A DNA stretch of 64,000 nt. Source: Mesorhabditis belari (taxonomy: Eukaryota > Nematoda > Chromadorea > Rhabditida > Rhabditidae). The position numbers were made by a program, and so were the translations under genes. The stretch's first letter is position 1, and every line of letters begins with the position of its first letter. Positions 10,460 through 21,920 of the stretch are shown here, one piece after another. Below the pieces are notes generated by a model. It was not told the DNA's origin and ran no database searches. It saw nothing but the letters and a program-made list of their open reading frames with translations. Where the stretch lies: positions 372,001 to 436,000 of the forward strand of contig CAUEEP010000887.1 in the NCBI GenBank assembly GCA_958450365.1, written 5' to 3'.

Positions 10460-11520
10460 AGCCTACTGTCTAAAAGATTATTGTGTAGAAGGCTACTGTC
10501 TAGAAGCCTATTGTCCAGAAGGCTACTGTCTAGAAGCCTATTGTCCAGAAGGCTACTGTCTAGAAGCCTATTGTCCAGAAGGCTACTGTCTAGAAGCCTT
10601 TTGTCTAGAAGCCTATTTTCTAGAAGCCTATTGTCCAGAAGGCTACTGTCTAGAAGCCTATTGTCCAGAAGGCTACTGTCTAGAAGCCTATTGTCCAGAA
10701 GGCTACTGTCTAGAAGCCTATTGTCTAGAAGCCTATTGTCTAGAAGGCTACTGTCTAGAAGCCTTTTGTCTAGAAGCCTATTGTCCAGAAGGCTACTGTC
10801 TAGAAGCCTATTGTCCAGAAGGCTACTGTCTAGAAGCCTATTGTCCAGAAGGCTACTGTCTAGAAGCCTATTGTCCAGAAGGCTACTGTCAGAAGCCTAT
10901 TGTCAGAAGCCTATTGTCTAGAAGGCTACTGTCTAGAAGCCTTTTGTCTAGAAGCCTATTGTCCAGAAGGCTACTGTCTAGAAGCCTATTGTCTAGAAGC
11001 CTATTGTCTAGAAGGCTACTGTCTAGAAGCCTTTTGTCTAGAAGCCTATTGTCCAGAAGGCTACTGTCTAGAAGCCTATTGTCCAGAAGGCTACTGTCTA
11101 GAAGCCTATTGTCCAGAAGGCTACTGTCTAGAAGCCTATTGTCCAGAAGGCTACTGTCTAGAAGCCTATTGTCTAGAAGCCTATTGTCTAGAAGGCTACT
11201 GTCTAGAAGCCTTTTGTCTAGAAGCCTATTGTCCAGAAGGCTACTGTCTAGAAGCCTATTGTCCAGAAGGCTACTGTCTAGAAGCCTATTGTCCAGAAGG
11301 CTACTGTCTAGAAGCCTATTGTCCAGAAGGCTACTGTCTAGAAGCCTATTGTCCAGAAGGCTACTGTCTAGAAGCCTATTGTCCAGAAGGCTACTGTCTA
11401 GAAGCCTATTGTCCAGAAGGCTACTGTCTAGAAGCCTATTGTCCAGAAGGCTACTGTCTAGAAGCCTATTGTCCAGAAGGCTACTGTCTAGAAGCCTATT
11501 GTCTCAAAGCCTACTATCTA
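10460..11520. repeat. 15/30-bp minisatellite with XbaI-type TCTAGA units
   Basis: About 70 monomers of 15 bp, mostly alternating CTGTCTAGAAGCCTA and TTGTCCAGAAGGCTA. Local runs and two units that have lost TCTA occur near 10890-10915. The long ORFs (LLSRSLLSRR and EAYCLEGYC types) are a by-product of a unit length divisible by three and are not supported as genes. Confidence 0.95.
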
Positions 11521-11982
11521 AGCCTACTTTCGATAGTTTCTATCAGAATTCAAGTGTTTCTGTCTACATTTCTGTTTCCGTCTACATTTCAAAGTATGCA
11601 GTAAAGCAATTGACGCCTAAAAAAGATACCAGAAAAGGTGGATTCCAATTTTCAAAAAGCACAAAGCACAATCGAAAGCCAAACTTGGTTTTACAGAAGA
11701 AAAGGTTTACCAAATGAGGCAAATATTGGTGTCTTGGTGTGGGCCAAGTGAAAAGGGAAAAGCAGTCAAATTTGCATATATTGAGCACACGAAAAACGAG
11801 TGAAGAAAAGGGGATTTGTTCACTTTTCGAGAATCGCTCCCAAGAGAGGACCCCTTCTAATTAAGGGAAGGGAAATTATTCAAATTTCAAAACTGACCCA
11901 TGATTTGGAGTTAGACAAATGAGTTTCAAATATAAATAAGACAAATAATCTAAATAACACTAAATAAACGTTAATAAGCTTT
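11521..11982. other. Intergenic, nothing recognised
   Basis: Open stretches continue out of the array but show no domain; AT-rich. Confidence 0.35.
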
Positions 11983-12195
11983 ACCGTATTCTCTCTAATA
12001 GTAGTGCACTTTAGCGAGCCGAGTTTATGACTATTTTACGGCTTCGAAGGTTTTCACAGAAGCTCAACACTCAAATCCCCCACTAGATCGCCTCGTCAGC
12101 TACATTTTCCGACCCCACATCGATAGGTTCTGATAAGCGCTTTTCGAGATTTCAAGCAATTTCGGCAACGCTCAGAGTGCACTACTATTAGAGAG
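11983..12195. mobile_element. Small MITE, copy 1 (CTCTAATAGTAGTGCA family)
   Basis: About 210 bp, termini TTCTCTCTAATAGTAGTGCA and TGCACTACTATTAGAGAG. The interior includes CTCAACACTCAAATCCCCCA and CATCGATAGGTTCTGATAA. It is preceded by TACCGTA, as in other MITEs of this window. Confidence 0.8.
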
Positions 12196-12410
12196 CTTTT
12201 TAAGGCTAAGCATACGAAAACTTGGCTTTTAACTATGGAAGGTTAGAAGGCAAGATCTAGTTTTCGGCTGGATTCTGCGAAATTGCTTTTAGAACAACTC
12301 TGATGGAAAAATCGCTTTCTACAAAGACTTTTTTCTATTTTTCTTTATTCTATATTCTATATTCTATATTCTACAATTTTTCTGGGCTTGTAACAAGCGA
12401 AAAAGCCAGG

Positions 12411-12621
12411 TATTCTCTCTAATAGTAGTGCAACCCGTCGAGCCGAGTTGATGCCTATTTTATCGTGCCTAAGTTTTCGCAGAAGCTCAACACTCAAATC
12501 CCCCACAAGATCTCATCGTTAGCTACATTTTCCGACCGCACATCGATAGGTTCTGATAAACCGGTTTCGAGATTTCAAGCAATTTCGGCAACGCTCGGGG
12601 TGCACTAGTATTAGAAAGAAT
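12411..12621. mobile_element. Small MITE, copy 2
   Basis: Same orientation and interior as 11983-12195, with scattered substitutions; ends CACTAGTATTAGAAAGAA. Confidence 0.8.
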
Positions 12622-12854
12622 ATGGTATAAATTAGAGTCAAATTTAAATCAAAAATCTGTTATCTGAGATATTGTTTTGGACAAACAAGTGTTTTAAAAG
12701 CAACAAAAAGGACATAGATAAAAAAGTGCAAAAAATTTGCACTTTTTTTGAGTACTTGAAAACTTTTTTCAGCGAAAACATTGAAATTTCGATCAAATTT
12801 TGTAAAAGTTTTTAATTTTTAAAGAAATTTGGACATATTTAAATGGATTTTATT

Positions 12855-13325
12855 TTAAGATAGTATGCTTAGATAGTAGGCTTAGATAGTAGGCTTAGAT
12901 AGTATGGTTAGATAGTAGGCTTAGATAGTATGGTTAGATAGTAGGCTTAGATAGTATGGTTAGATAGTATGGTTAGATAGTATGCTTAGATAGTAGGCTT
13001 AGATAGTATGCTTAGATGGTAGGCTTAGATAGTAGGCTTAGATAGTAGACTTTGGGACAATAGGCTTCTAGACAATAGGCTTCTAGACAGTATGCTTAGA
13101 TAGTAGGCTTAGATAGCAAGCTTAGATAGTAGGCCTTTAGAAAATAGGCTTTTAGACAGTAGCCTTAGATAGTAGGCTTTTAGATACTAGCCTTAGATAC
13201 TAGCCTTAGATAGTAGGCTTTTAGATACTAGCCTTAGATACTAGCCTTAGATAGTAGGCTTTTAGATACTAGCCTTCGATACTAGCCTTGGATAGTAGGC
13301 TTAGACAGCAGACTTTTAGATAGTT
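12855..13325. repeat. Minisatellite related in reverse complement to 10460-11520
   Basis: Units of 13-15 bp such as GCTTAGATAGTAG. Around 13055-13090 it reads GACAATAGGCTTCTAGACA, the exact reverse complement of the 10.5-11.5 kb units, which shows that the two arrays are relatives in inverted orientation. Confidence 0.85.
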
Positions 13326-14010
13326 AGCAAAAGTTTTCCGTTAACAAAAGGAAATCTTGGATAGAAGAATTTACAAAAAAAATGACTGAATTTTTAAATT
13401 CAAAATCCTCTAAAAGGAAGTGTTCAAAATTTGGATTTAATTTTGTGAAATGAATGGGAAAATTTTTATGCAATTGAGAAAGGGATTGGAAGGGAAAGGC
13501 AATCCTTTCTTATTGAAAATGAATTAATAAGAAAAAGATGGAGATGATGAAGGGGGTTTCGAAAGGGAAATCAAATCTCGATTCAGGAAATGAAATAAAG
13601 TTGAAATAAAGTTGTGTGCTGTTCTGTGCTTATTTTTGGACAAAGAGACAAGCATTTCCACATTCATTGGTCGAGCAAAAAGTGATCAGAAACGAATTCT
13701 CAAAACTTACTCTCAAAACTTACTCCCAATTTTCAAAGTAACCAAAAAAAAGAATTTTCTGCTTGAGTGCTTTCTTGGAAGTTTTTAAACAAAAAGAAGC
13801 TGAGAATATGAAAATAAGTGTGGAGAAAAAGGTGTAAAGAAAATGATGTTGAAAAAACGATCCTATTTCAGAAAAGCAGTCTTATTTAAGTTCAAAATTC
13901 AAATTCAAGAGATTTCGACTCGTTCACTATCCATTTTGTTTGTGCATTTTATATAAAATTTGCGATTTGTAAAGAGAAAATGTTTCAGAAAAATTAAAAA
14001 TTAATAAATA
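13326..14010. other. Intergenic, nothing recognised
   Basis: A/T-rich unique-looking sequence; no splice-bounded exon identified. Confidence 0.4.
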
Positions 14011-14490
14011 AAATTTAAAAATCCCCTTTTAAGTACTCTAAAGTCTTTATAAACATTCTTTATAGTCTTTAGAACATTATAAACATTCTTTATAGTCTTT
14101 AGAACATTATAAACATTCTTTATAGTCTTTAGAACATTATAAACATTATAAACATTCTTTATAGTCTTTACAAACATTATAAACATTCTTTATAGTCTTT
14201 ACAAACATTATAAACATTCTTTATAGTCTTTAGAACATTATAAACATTATAAACATTCTTTAGACTCTTTATAAACATTATAAACAGTCTTTATAAACAT
14301 TATAAACATTCTTTATAGTCTTTAGAACATTATAAACATTCTTTATAGTCTTTACAAACATTATAAACATTTTTTATAGTCTTTAGAACATTATAAACAT
14401 TATAAACATTCTTTATAGTCTTTATAAACATTATAAACATTCTTTAGACTCTTTATAAACATTATAAACAGTCTTTATAAACATCTCTAT
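14011..14490. repeat. Array of CATTATAAACATTCTTTATAG-like units
   Basis: About 30-bp units with insertions of an extra CATTATAAA, interspersed with 'agactctttataaa' variants. Confidence 0.9.
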
Positions 14491-14532
14491 TAACATTCAT
14501 TAACAATATTTAATTTGTAAGAAATGAAATTA

Positions 14533-14880
14533 TATTAGGTAAATGCATAAGAAATGAGGATTTCAACATTTTCATAAATTTCCAATTTCCAATTTCCAAT
14601 GATAGAAACCAAAGATAGAATGATATCGATGAATGTTAAATATTAGGTTGTTCGGATATAAACGAGCGTTTGCACTGCTTAACGCGTGAGGAAGCCATTT
14701 CCCGCATCAGATCGTCTTTCCAATGACGTGGAGATGCTCATCAATAGTAGAATTTCGGGTTCACGGCCGAATTTGGCCGTTCTCCTAGCCAATGCTCTCC
14801 TAGCCTAGCCAATGCCGTTTTCGAATAGTATTCTTTTCCTAAGTTGAAATCCGCAGTTCTTATGCATTTACTTAATCCAT
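14533..14880. mobile_element. Possible MITE with TTAGGTAAATGCATAAG termini
   Basis: Left TTAGGTAAATGCATAAGAA and right TTCTTATGCATTTACTTAA are inverted, and both adjoin GATTTCAAC or GTTGAAATC. The same terminal word occurs near 54805, 56415 and 58010. The interior includes a mariner-like 'attaggttgttcggatat' at 14641. Confidence 0.5.
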
Positions 14881-15702
14881 TTACCTAATTAAAGCATTCC
14901 GAAAAACATAGAAAACTCGAAAAAAAAAAGCCGAAACACATCCAATTCGTTTTAGGTAGGTTGATTGTCGATCGTTCTGAACGACTACTTTAACCTCTAC
15001 CCTCATTCTTTCCCATTCCCATCTTCAAACATCACACAAGGGAAAGCCAATATCCTTCCCGATCTCTTTCCTCTTTCGCATTTTCTTTTCTTTCTTTCCC
15101 AATCTACTCATTTCCAATTCGAGTAGTTATTCTATCATTCATGAGATCGGAAATCGACACTGAGCCACACTGAACGCGACTGAACGCGACTGAATGCGAA
15201 TAGGAAAAGAAATTGAGAAAAAAAAGAATTGACAACATAAAGGAAGATGTCAAGAATGCAGGAATTTTTGAGATAAACAGTAGACTGATTAATGAAAAAA
15301 AACAGTAGATTGAATGAGAAATTAGAGTCGAGAATTGGTGCAAAAAATTTGCTTTCTATTGTTTGAGTTGAGAGGAATTCGATTCCACTTTACTGATTGG
15401 GGGAAATGTTGAATGAATTGAGACATCGAATTTCATTTGAAACAAGCAACAACTAGAAAAACAAACCTCTCAGCAAAAGTACAAAACAAATTCTCGACTC
15501 TAATTTCTCATTCAACAAACAAACCTCTCAGCGATTGTGTTTTTGGCAAAAGATACTGAAATTCCGAGAAATTTAGCTGATTTTTCCCTGATCAGAGCAG
15601 ACCCCAAACAAAAGACCATGGGTTCGTCAGAAGTCAGGCTTAGCTTGGCCGAGTTTACAGGCCACTAGGGTCCGGTTGGAAGATCCATCCATGGAAGAAG
15701 AT
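14881..15702. other. Intergenic, nothing recognised
   Basis: Short local duplications only (for example 'cactgaacgcgactgaa' near 15165 and 'aaacctctcagc' at 15463 and 15521). Confidence 0.35.
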
Positions 15703-15950
15703 CCTGGAATCCTGGAATCCTGGAATCCTGGAATCCTGGAATCCTGGAATCCTGGAATCCTGGAATCCTGGAATCCTGGAATCCTGGACTCCTGGACTCC
15801 TGGACTCCTGGAATCCTGGACTCCTGGAATCCTGGAATCCTGGGATCCTGGAATCCTGGGATCCTGGAATCCTGGGATCCTGGAATCCTGGGATCCTGGA
15901 ATCCTGGGATCCTGGAATCCTGGGATCCTGGAATCCTGGGATCCTGGAAT
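15703..15950. repeat. 10-bp minisatellite (TCCTGGAATC)n
   Basis: About 25 copies; the right half alternates TCCTGGGATC with TCCTGGAATC, which gives a 20-bp higher-order period. Confidence 0.93.
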
Positions 15951-16104
15951 ACAACGTGATCTAGCCAAGGATTTCATTTGATTTGTAGTCAGAAACTAGG
16001 CTTGTTCAACCTCTATGTCGAAAGCTGGACCAAGACTTGGCAAGGTTTGGTTCGACTTCTAAAGAAGTTGGAGCACTTCTGCTCAAATAGAGCGATCTTG
16101 GGCA

Positions 16105-16205
16105 ACAACAACAACAACAGCAACAGCAGCAACAGCAACAACAACAACAACAGCAACAGCAACAACAACATCAACAACAACAACAACAGCAGCAACAGCA
16201 ACAAA
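16105..16205. repeat. CAA/CAG microsatellite
   Basis: Trinucleotide tract of CAA and CAG units. The adjoining open frame (15978-16226) would read poly-Asn/Ser or poly-Gln, but no gene structure around it supports coding. Confidence 0.9.
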
Positions 16206-17265
16206 AGAGTAACAAATCGTGAGTAATTTAGCGGATCCGGAAAATCTCGAGCAAATCCGCAATCTCAGGAACATAAGAAGAGCCGGATGAATTGCCTGAA
16301 TCTCCCCAAATGTGTACTTTCTGATACACTTGACTTCAAGCACTCATTTGTTCGACAATTACATCCAAAAATTTAAATCTACTGGCATAAACGTGGAAAG
16401 ACTGAAATTGAAATAAAAAGACTGAAATTGACAAGCTCAATCTTTTACTTACTTTTAAAATTTCAATTGATTAATGCACTTTTTAAATAAAAGCGATGTT
16501 AACGCACTTTTTGATTATATTTCGTGGTTCTTGAATCAAAAAGAGAGACGAAAATTAGCAAAGACAAAGCTTTGTAAAGACAAAGCTTTGCAAAGAGCAC
16601 AAATACTAATAAAGAACAAAAAGAATGAAGAGAAAAGAAAGGGGATTTTGGGGAAAATTCTGGGAAAAATGCGAAAATCCATTCATCCACTTAAAGGGAA
16701 ACCAAAACGAGAAAAAAGCTTTGCTTTGCTTTGCTTTTAAGAAACGAAAGAAAAGAAAGCGGAGAATAAACGGCAATTCGATATTTCTTTTCCGAAATTT
16801 GATCGACCTCAGGCCATGCGGGTAAGCTCTTGATTTAGGAATTCGAATTCATATCTTGGATTGGATTTCAATGAGTTTTCAAGTGACGTGGGCAATCAAT
16901 TTCACTCAGCGGTAGGGCTCAGATTAAGGAAAATGTAGTGGGTGTCGCTTGGCGTATGAGTGATCTCGAAATATCCGGCACTGCCGCCAGGTAAGGAAAA
17001 GCCGAGAGGGAGGACCTTATCTTCGACAAACATCAAGATTGGACGAGGCCGATGATTGGACGAGGTTATGGTTGCTTTAAAGCCAGTCAAAAGCTATGTC
17101 AGCTATAATCGTAACCTCGCCTTGGCTGTCTTGACGTTAGTTTTTTTGAAAGCCAATGAAAAGCCAACGTGAAATTGGCAAAAAAATTTGTGTCAACACC
17201 AGCTTTCTAACAATTTTCGGTTAACACTCATTTCGGCCCTTTAGAGCAACTGATTTGAGGAAATG
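16206..17265. other. Intergenic with one unrecognised open stretch
   Basis: On the minus strand, 16902-17090 is open and GC-richer than its surroundings (MFVEDKVLPLGFSLPGGSAG region). It has no family that I recognise and no paired exon. The A-rich plus-strand ORFs at 16474-16825 look low-complexity. Confidence 0.3.
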
Positions 17266-17340
17266 AAGAGCTGAAGAGCTGAAGAGCTGAAGAGCTAAAG
17301 AGCTGAAGAGCTGAAGAGCTGAAGAGCTGAAGAGTTGGAC
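17266..17340. repeat. 8-bp repeat (GCTGAAGA)n
   Basis: Eight to nine near-perfect tandem copies. Confidence 0.9.
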
Positions 17341-17404
17341 TTGAAGAGTTGGCTTGGTTGAGTTGAGTTGAGCTGAAGAGTAGGCTTCGTCGTCCGTTCG
17401 TTCG

Positions 17405-17623
17405 TTCTCTCTAATACTAGTGCACCCTGAGCGTTGCCTAAATTCTTCGAAATCTCGAGAACCAGAGCCTATCGATGAGCCTATCAGAGCCTATCGATCA
17501 GAGGAAAATGTAGCTGACGATGCGAACTCGTAGCTGGTTTGAGCGTTGAGCTTCTGCGAAAACTTTGGAAGCCGTAAAATAGTCATAAACTCGGCTCGCC
17601 GAAGTGCACTACTATAGAGAAAA
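17405..17623. mobile_element. Small MITE, copy 3 (inverted orientation)
   Basis: Reverse-complement relative of 11983-12195. It has the same TTCTCTCTAATACTAGTGCA terminus, AATGTAGCTGACGATGCGA interior and TGCACTACTATAGAGA end, plus a small local duplication of GAGCCTATC. Confidence 0.78.
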
Positions 17624-18335
17624 TCCAGTAGTGTATATAGTATCCAGATCTGATTCGATTCAAATCCCCGATCCGGATTCTTTTCCATTTCTGATGATAA
17701 AAGCTAATGAAGCACTCTTTGCTTGAGTGTAAAAGCTTAAAGATGTGTTTAATAAAATGAGAGTTACTTTTAAAAAGTGGGGATAAGTGATGAGAAAAGG
17801 AAAAGGGAAAGGAAAAGGCAAAGAAAAGCCGTAAAGCTAAATTTCTTTGTGGTCATTAGCGGCTTTTTCTCGTGTAAGTAGAGGAGAGAGATTCGAGTGT
17901 GTGGTGTAAAAGAATGAAAAAAGAAGAGAAATAGAAAAAAGACGTAAACAAAATGAACAAAATTTTGTTTTTTTCTGATAGAATACTAATTAGTTAATGA
18001 TTTCCAATAAAAAGAGACTAGGTTAATGCAAATGAAATTTCGCTTGGTATAAAATATTATTCGTTCCTAGGTATAAACGGATGTGGACTAGAATTTGGGT
18101 TAAGTTAAAGAGAGTGGGTCCCTTTTAATATCCCACCATCTCTAACACCCCGACAACCCAACTCAACTCCTCCAACGTATTAGAGGGGAGTCCCTGTGAA
18201 ATGGCCGACCTGTACTGCAGTTGCATAGACCCGGAAGATATGTATCTTTATTTACAGTAGATAATAAGACGAATAGATTACAAATAAGTGTAAGGGGAAG
18301 GGGGGGGACTCCAAATGAGAGTCTCACTTGTCCCA
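17624..18335. other. Intergenic, nothing recognised
   Basis: A GC-richer patch at 18110-18240 has no recognisable coding or RNA feature. Confidence 0.35.
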
Positions 18336-18560
18336 CAGTCTCACTTGTCCTCCTAGGCTCCTCACTGTCCTCCTAGGCTCCTCACTGTCCTTCTAGGCTC
18401 CTCACTGTCCTCCTAGGCTCCTCACTGTCCTCCTAGGCTCCTCACTGTCCTCCTAGGCTCCTCACTGTCCTCCTAGGCTCCTCACTGTCCTTCTAGGCTC
18501 ATCACTGTCCTTCTAGGCTCCTCACTGTCCTTCTAGGCTCCTCACTGTCCTCCTAGGCAA
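18336..18560. repeat. 20-bp minisatellite (TCCTCCTAGGCTCCTCACTG)n
   Basis: About 11 copies, highly uniform, each with CCTAGG. Confidence 0.94.
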
Positions 18561-18932
18561 TCCCAAGGATCGCCCCTTCTCGGCAATAAAAGGGATCAGC
18601 ACAGGGGAGGACACATTTGCATAAGAATAGACAAATCACTCAATAATAACAATAGTAACTAAAATATCAGTTTGGCTCGGAGCTGACAATATTCTATTTT
18701 CTTAATTTGATAAATCTTTATTAGAGACAATGATGGTGCTTATTTTTTTTTTTTGGAATAAATTGTTACCTAAAGAAATTTGAATTGAATTTAATGTTTG
18801 TAAAAAAAAGCGGAGTTTCATTTGCATCAACATAGTACAATGATTTCCAATAAAATTCATCACAATTTTTGAGTTAAAAGGAATTCAATGTGCTACAATC
18901 TGTCAAAAAATTCAATGTGCTACTTTGTGCTA

Positions 18933-20501
18933 CAATCTGTCAAAAAATTATAGACGCACCCTGTTTTTTGCTAGTTTAGAGCCGGACATAAGGGCTAGTC
19001 CAGTGAAAAGTATTTTTTTTAGTTTTTTTTAATGTAAAAAACAACCCATGCAAAATTTCAAGTCATTTCACTCATCCAAAGTACTTTATCGTACAAAAAA
19101 ACGTTTTATCAGCTGTCTTTTTGTCAAAAAATTATAGACGCACTTTTATTTTATCAAGAAAAAGTTAACAGAAATAAAAGTAACAACACAAACCAAATAA
19201 ATTAATAATGTGTGACCTCTCCTTGCTTTAGTCCAACTTCAAAAAGACGTCTCGGCATCGAAGAGACAAGGTCTGGAGTGCTCTTGGCTGAAGCTTCAGG
19301 CTACTTGAATGGCTTTCTTGAGTTCAGTTACGCTCAAATATTGCTTGTTTCCGTTGTAGACATCTCGAACAACTGTCCCCCACACATTTGCAAAATGACA
19401 CCCATGCAAATGACACCCATGCAAAATTTCAAGTCATTTCACTCATCCAAAGTACTTTATCGTACAAAAAAACGTTTTATCAGCTGTCAAAAAATTATAG
19501 ACGCAACCTTAAATTTGATGATTTATTCTATCGATAATTGTTAGTTTTTTCTCATTTTTTTTTGCTTATTAGTTATGTTTATAAATGTTTTTTTCATTTT
19601 CAGATATGCCACTTGGAAACCAACTGGATGTGGTGGAAAAAACGCGTATCGATGCGCTCCACACGCTTGGTCACTCAAACAGGAACATTGCTCGTCGCAT
19701 CGGACGTTCTGAGAGGTGTATCTCAAGACCAAAGTGACTCCTAAGAAGAAAGAAACACGGGGTCAGAAGAAAAGTTGACCGATCAAGACGAACGCGCAAT
19801 TACGAGACGTCTTTCCAACATGACGACATCACTCGAAGAGGGTCGCAAGGAGATGAGGCTTTCGGTCACTCGCATTCCGGAAAAAGAAAAAAAATAACAA
19901 TTATCGATAGAATAAATCATCAATTTTAAGGTTGCGTCTATAATTTTTTGACAGCTGATAAAACGTTTTTTTGTACGATAAAGTACTTTGGATGAGTGAA
20001 ATGACTTGAAATTTTGCATGGGTGTCATTTGCATGGGTGTCATTTTGCAAATGTGTGGGGGACAGTTGTTCGAGATGTCTACAACGGAAACAAGCAATAT
20101 TTGAGCGTAACTGAACTCAAGAAAACCATTCAAGTAGCCTGGAGCCGGCTTCAGCCAACAGCACTCCAGACCTTGTCTCTTCGATGCCGAGACGTCTTTT
20201 TGAAGTTGGACTAAAGCAAGGAGGGGCCACACATTATTCATTTATTTGGTTTTTGTTGTTACTTTTATTTCTGTTAACTTGTTCTTGATAAAATAAAAGT
20301 GCGTCTATAATTTTTTGACAGCTGATAAAACGTTTTTTTTGTACGATAAAGTACTTTGGATGAGTGAAATGACTTGAAATTTTGCATGGGTTGTTTTTTA
20401 CATTAAAAAAACTTAAAAAAATACTTTTCACTGGACTAGCCTTTATGTCCGGCTCTAAACTAGCAAAAAACATGGTGCGTCTATAATTTTTTGACAGATT
20501 G
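18933..20501. mobile_element. Fold-back Tc3-like element with 0.6-kb arms
   Basis: Flanked by TA (18931-18932 and 20502-20503). Both ends read CAATCTGTCAAAAAATTATA. The arms (18933-19541 and 19893-20501) are near-identical inverted copies, each containing the same piece of Tc3-like transposase C-terminus plus internal repeats of the terminus (TGTCAAAAAATTATAGACGC recurs at about 19127 and 19484). The centre holds a transposase N-terminus. The layout fits replacement of the 5' terminus by an inverted copy of the 3' half. Confidence 0.8.
19606..20214 (+). pseudogene. Tc3-like transposase fragments (N- and C-terminus)
   Basis: The N-terminal part begins MPLGNQLDVVEKTRIDALHT just after a splice-acceptor-like TTTTCAG and includes the DNA-binding helix SNRNIARRIGRSERCI. 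A stop at 19735 and frame changes follow, then KLTDQDERAITRRLSN at about 19773-19820. The catalytic core is missing. The C-terminus (WGTVVRDVYNGNKQYLSV, then LKKTIQVAWSRLQPTALQTL) is at about 20055-20185, and an inverted second copy of it lies at about 19215-19400. Non-functional. Confidence 0.75.
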
Positions 20502-20799
20502 TATGACTCAAAACATTCCTTTTTAGCCTACTACATTTTACTGTTTATATTTAGTATATTAATACTTCCTTCCTAACTTAATTTCACTAAAGAAAACTGA
20601 AAGTTTCAATGCATTAAAAACGGTGCGTTTAGCTTTAGAGAGCTCAAAGTATGCCAAAGAAAAGTTGTAAATAAAGCGTAAAGATTTGAAAAAGAACGGG
20701 GAAAAAAAGGAAAAGAAGTGGAAGAGATTGTGGCCAATTTTTACACCCTTTTTGTTCCTTAAGCGCTTCTCTCTAGCTCACAGAAGGGTAAGTGAATGA
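20502..20799. other. Intergenic, nothing recognised
   Basis: AT-rich sequence without exon-like segments. Confidence 0.35.
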
Positions 20800-20960
20800 G
20801 TGAGTGAGTGAGAAGTGATTTGGAAAGGAAAGGAAAGAAAAGAAAAGGAAAGGAATAGAAAGGAAAGGAAAGGAAAGGAATAGAAAGGAAAGGAAAGGAA
20901 AGGAAAGGAAAGGAAAGGAATAGAAAGGAAAGAAAAGGAAAGGAATAGAAAGGAAAGGAA
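20800..20960. repeat. Purine microsatellite (GGAAA)n
   Basis: (GAGT)n followed by GGAAA and GAATA pentamers on the plus strand. Confidence 0.92.
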
Positions 20961-21107
20961 AATCTCGTAAAATAGACTTTTTCCAGTTATTCGATACACA
21001 AAAACACGAAAATTTTCTAATTTTTCAATAAATCATATCAAATTTCGGATTTTAGAGTTTTTTTGAGTTTTCTTGAGCATTTGATCAGCAGAGTTTTAAA
21101 CTTTTTC

Positions 21108-21490
21108 TTGAAATTGATCACTTGAATACAGATTTTCAATATTTATTTATTGATCGATTCACCAAAGCCGGGCATGGTCTTCAGCACGAGGAACTTTGGA
21201 GGTGGATCATGTACATGGCATGGGGAGCCTTTTCGAGACGGTGAGCTGGTCGGCTTAGAGTTTATTTCGACCCGGATGACATCGCTTGATTATCAACAAC
21301 TATTTATTGATCGATTCACCAAAGCCGGGCATGGTCTTTAGCACGAGGAACTTTGGAGGTGGATCATGTACGGCATGGGGAGCCTTTCGAGATGGTGAGC
21401 TGGTCGGCTTAGAGTTTATTTCGACCCGGATGACATCGCTTGATTATCAGCAACTTTTTCTCGAAATTGATCACTTGAATACAGGTTTTC
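21108..21490 (+). pseudogene. Tandemly duplicated Tc3-like transposase core fragment
   Basis: A block of about 140 bp occurs twice (21135-21300 and 21296-21440). It encodes VFSTRNFGGGSC, then WGAFRDGELVGLEFISTRM, matching the region between the first and second catalytic Asp of Tc3-like transposases. Copy 1 has a 4-nt insertion that breaks the frame, while copy 2 reads through. The duplication also carries ATTTATTTATTGA flanks. This is the very part that is missing from 18933-20501. Confidence 0.72.
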
Positions 21491-21920
21491 AATATTTATT
21501 TATTGAAAACTGATGATTTATTGAAAACTGATGATTTATTGAAAAGATCAGTTTGAATTATTGAAAATATCAGTTTGAAAAACAACATAGGTTTGTGAAA
21601 AACTCAATTGCAATTCGATATTTATTGCAATTCGATATTTATTGCTTTTCATAAGAGTTTCTAGACAAACATCAACGCGAAAGCGAATCATTTTGAAAAA
21701 AAAAGTGACTTAAACTTGTTAAAGTAGATGTTTAATATATTTGTTTCTTTTTTAACATTAGATTTATAAAAAAACGAGCTTTAAATCTAGTGATCTATTG
21801 ATTTTTTAAACTTTCGAGCTTGAATTACAGTTAAATTTCTAATTCTACATCAAATTTGTCATCTTTCATGGCTTTTTTTAGAGAAACTTTTGTTTAAAAC
21901 AGAAAATTTATTAGAAAATT

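Noticed and set aside
10481..11717. Long ORFs of LLSRSLL / EAYCLEGYC repeats
   Set aside because: They only reflect a 15-bp unit in several frames at once, without splice signals, start context or flanking coding sequence.
15978..16343. Asn/Ser-rich and Val/Ala-rich ORFs
   Set aside because: Driven by the CAA/CAG tract; flanking sequence shows no exon structure.
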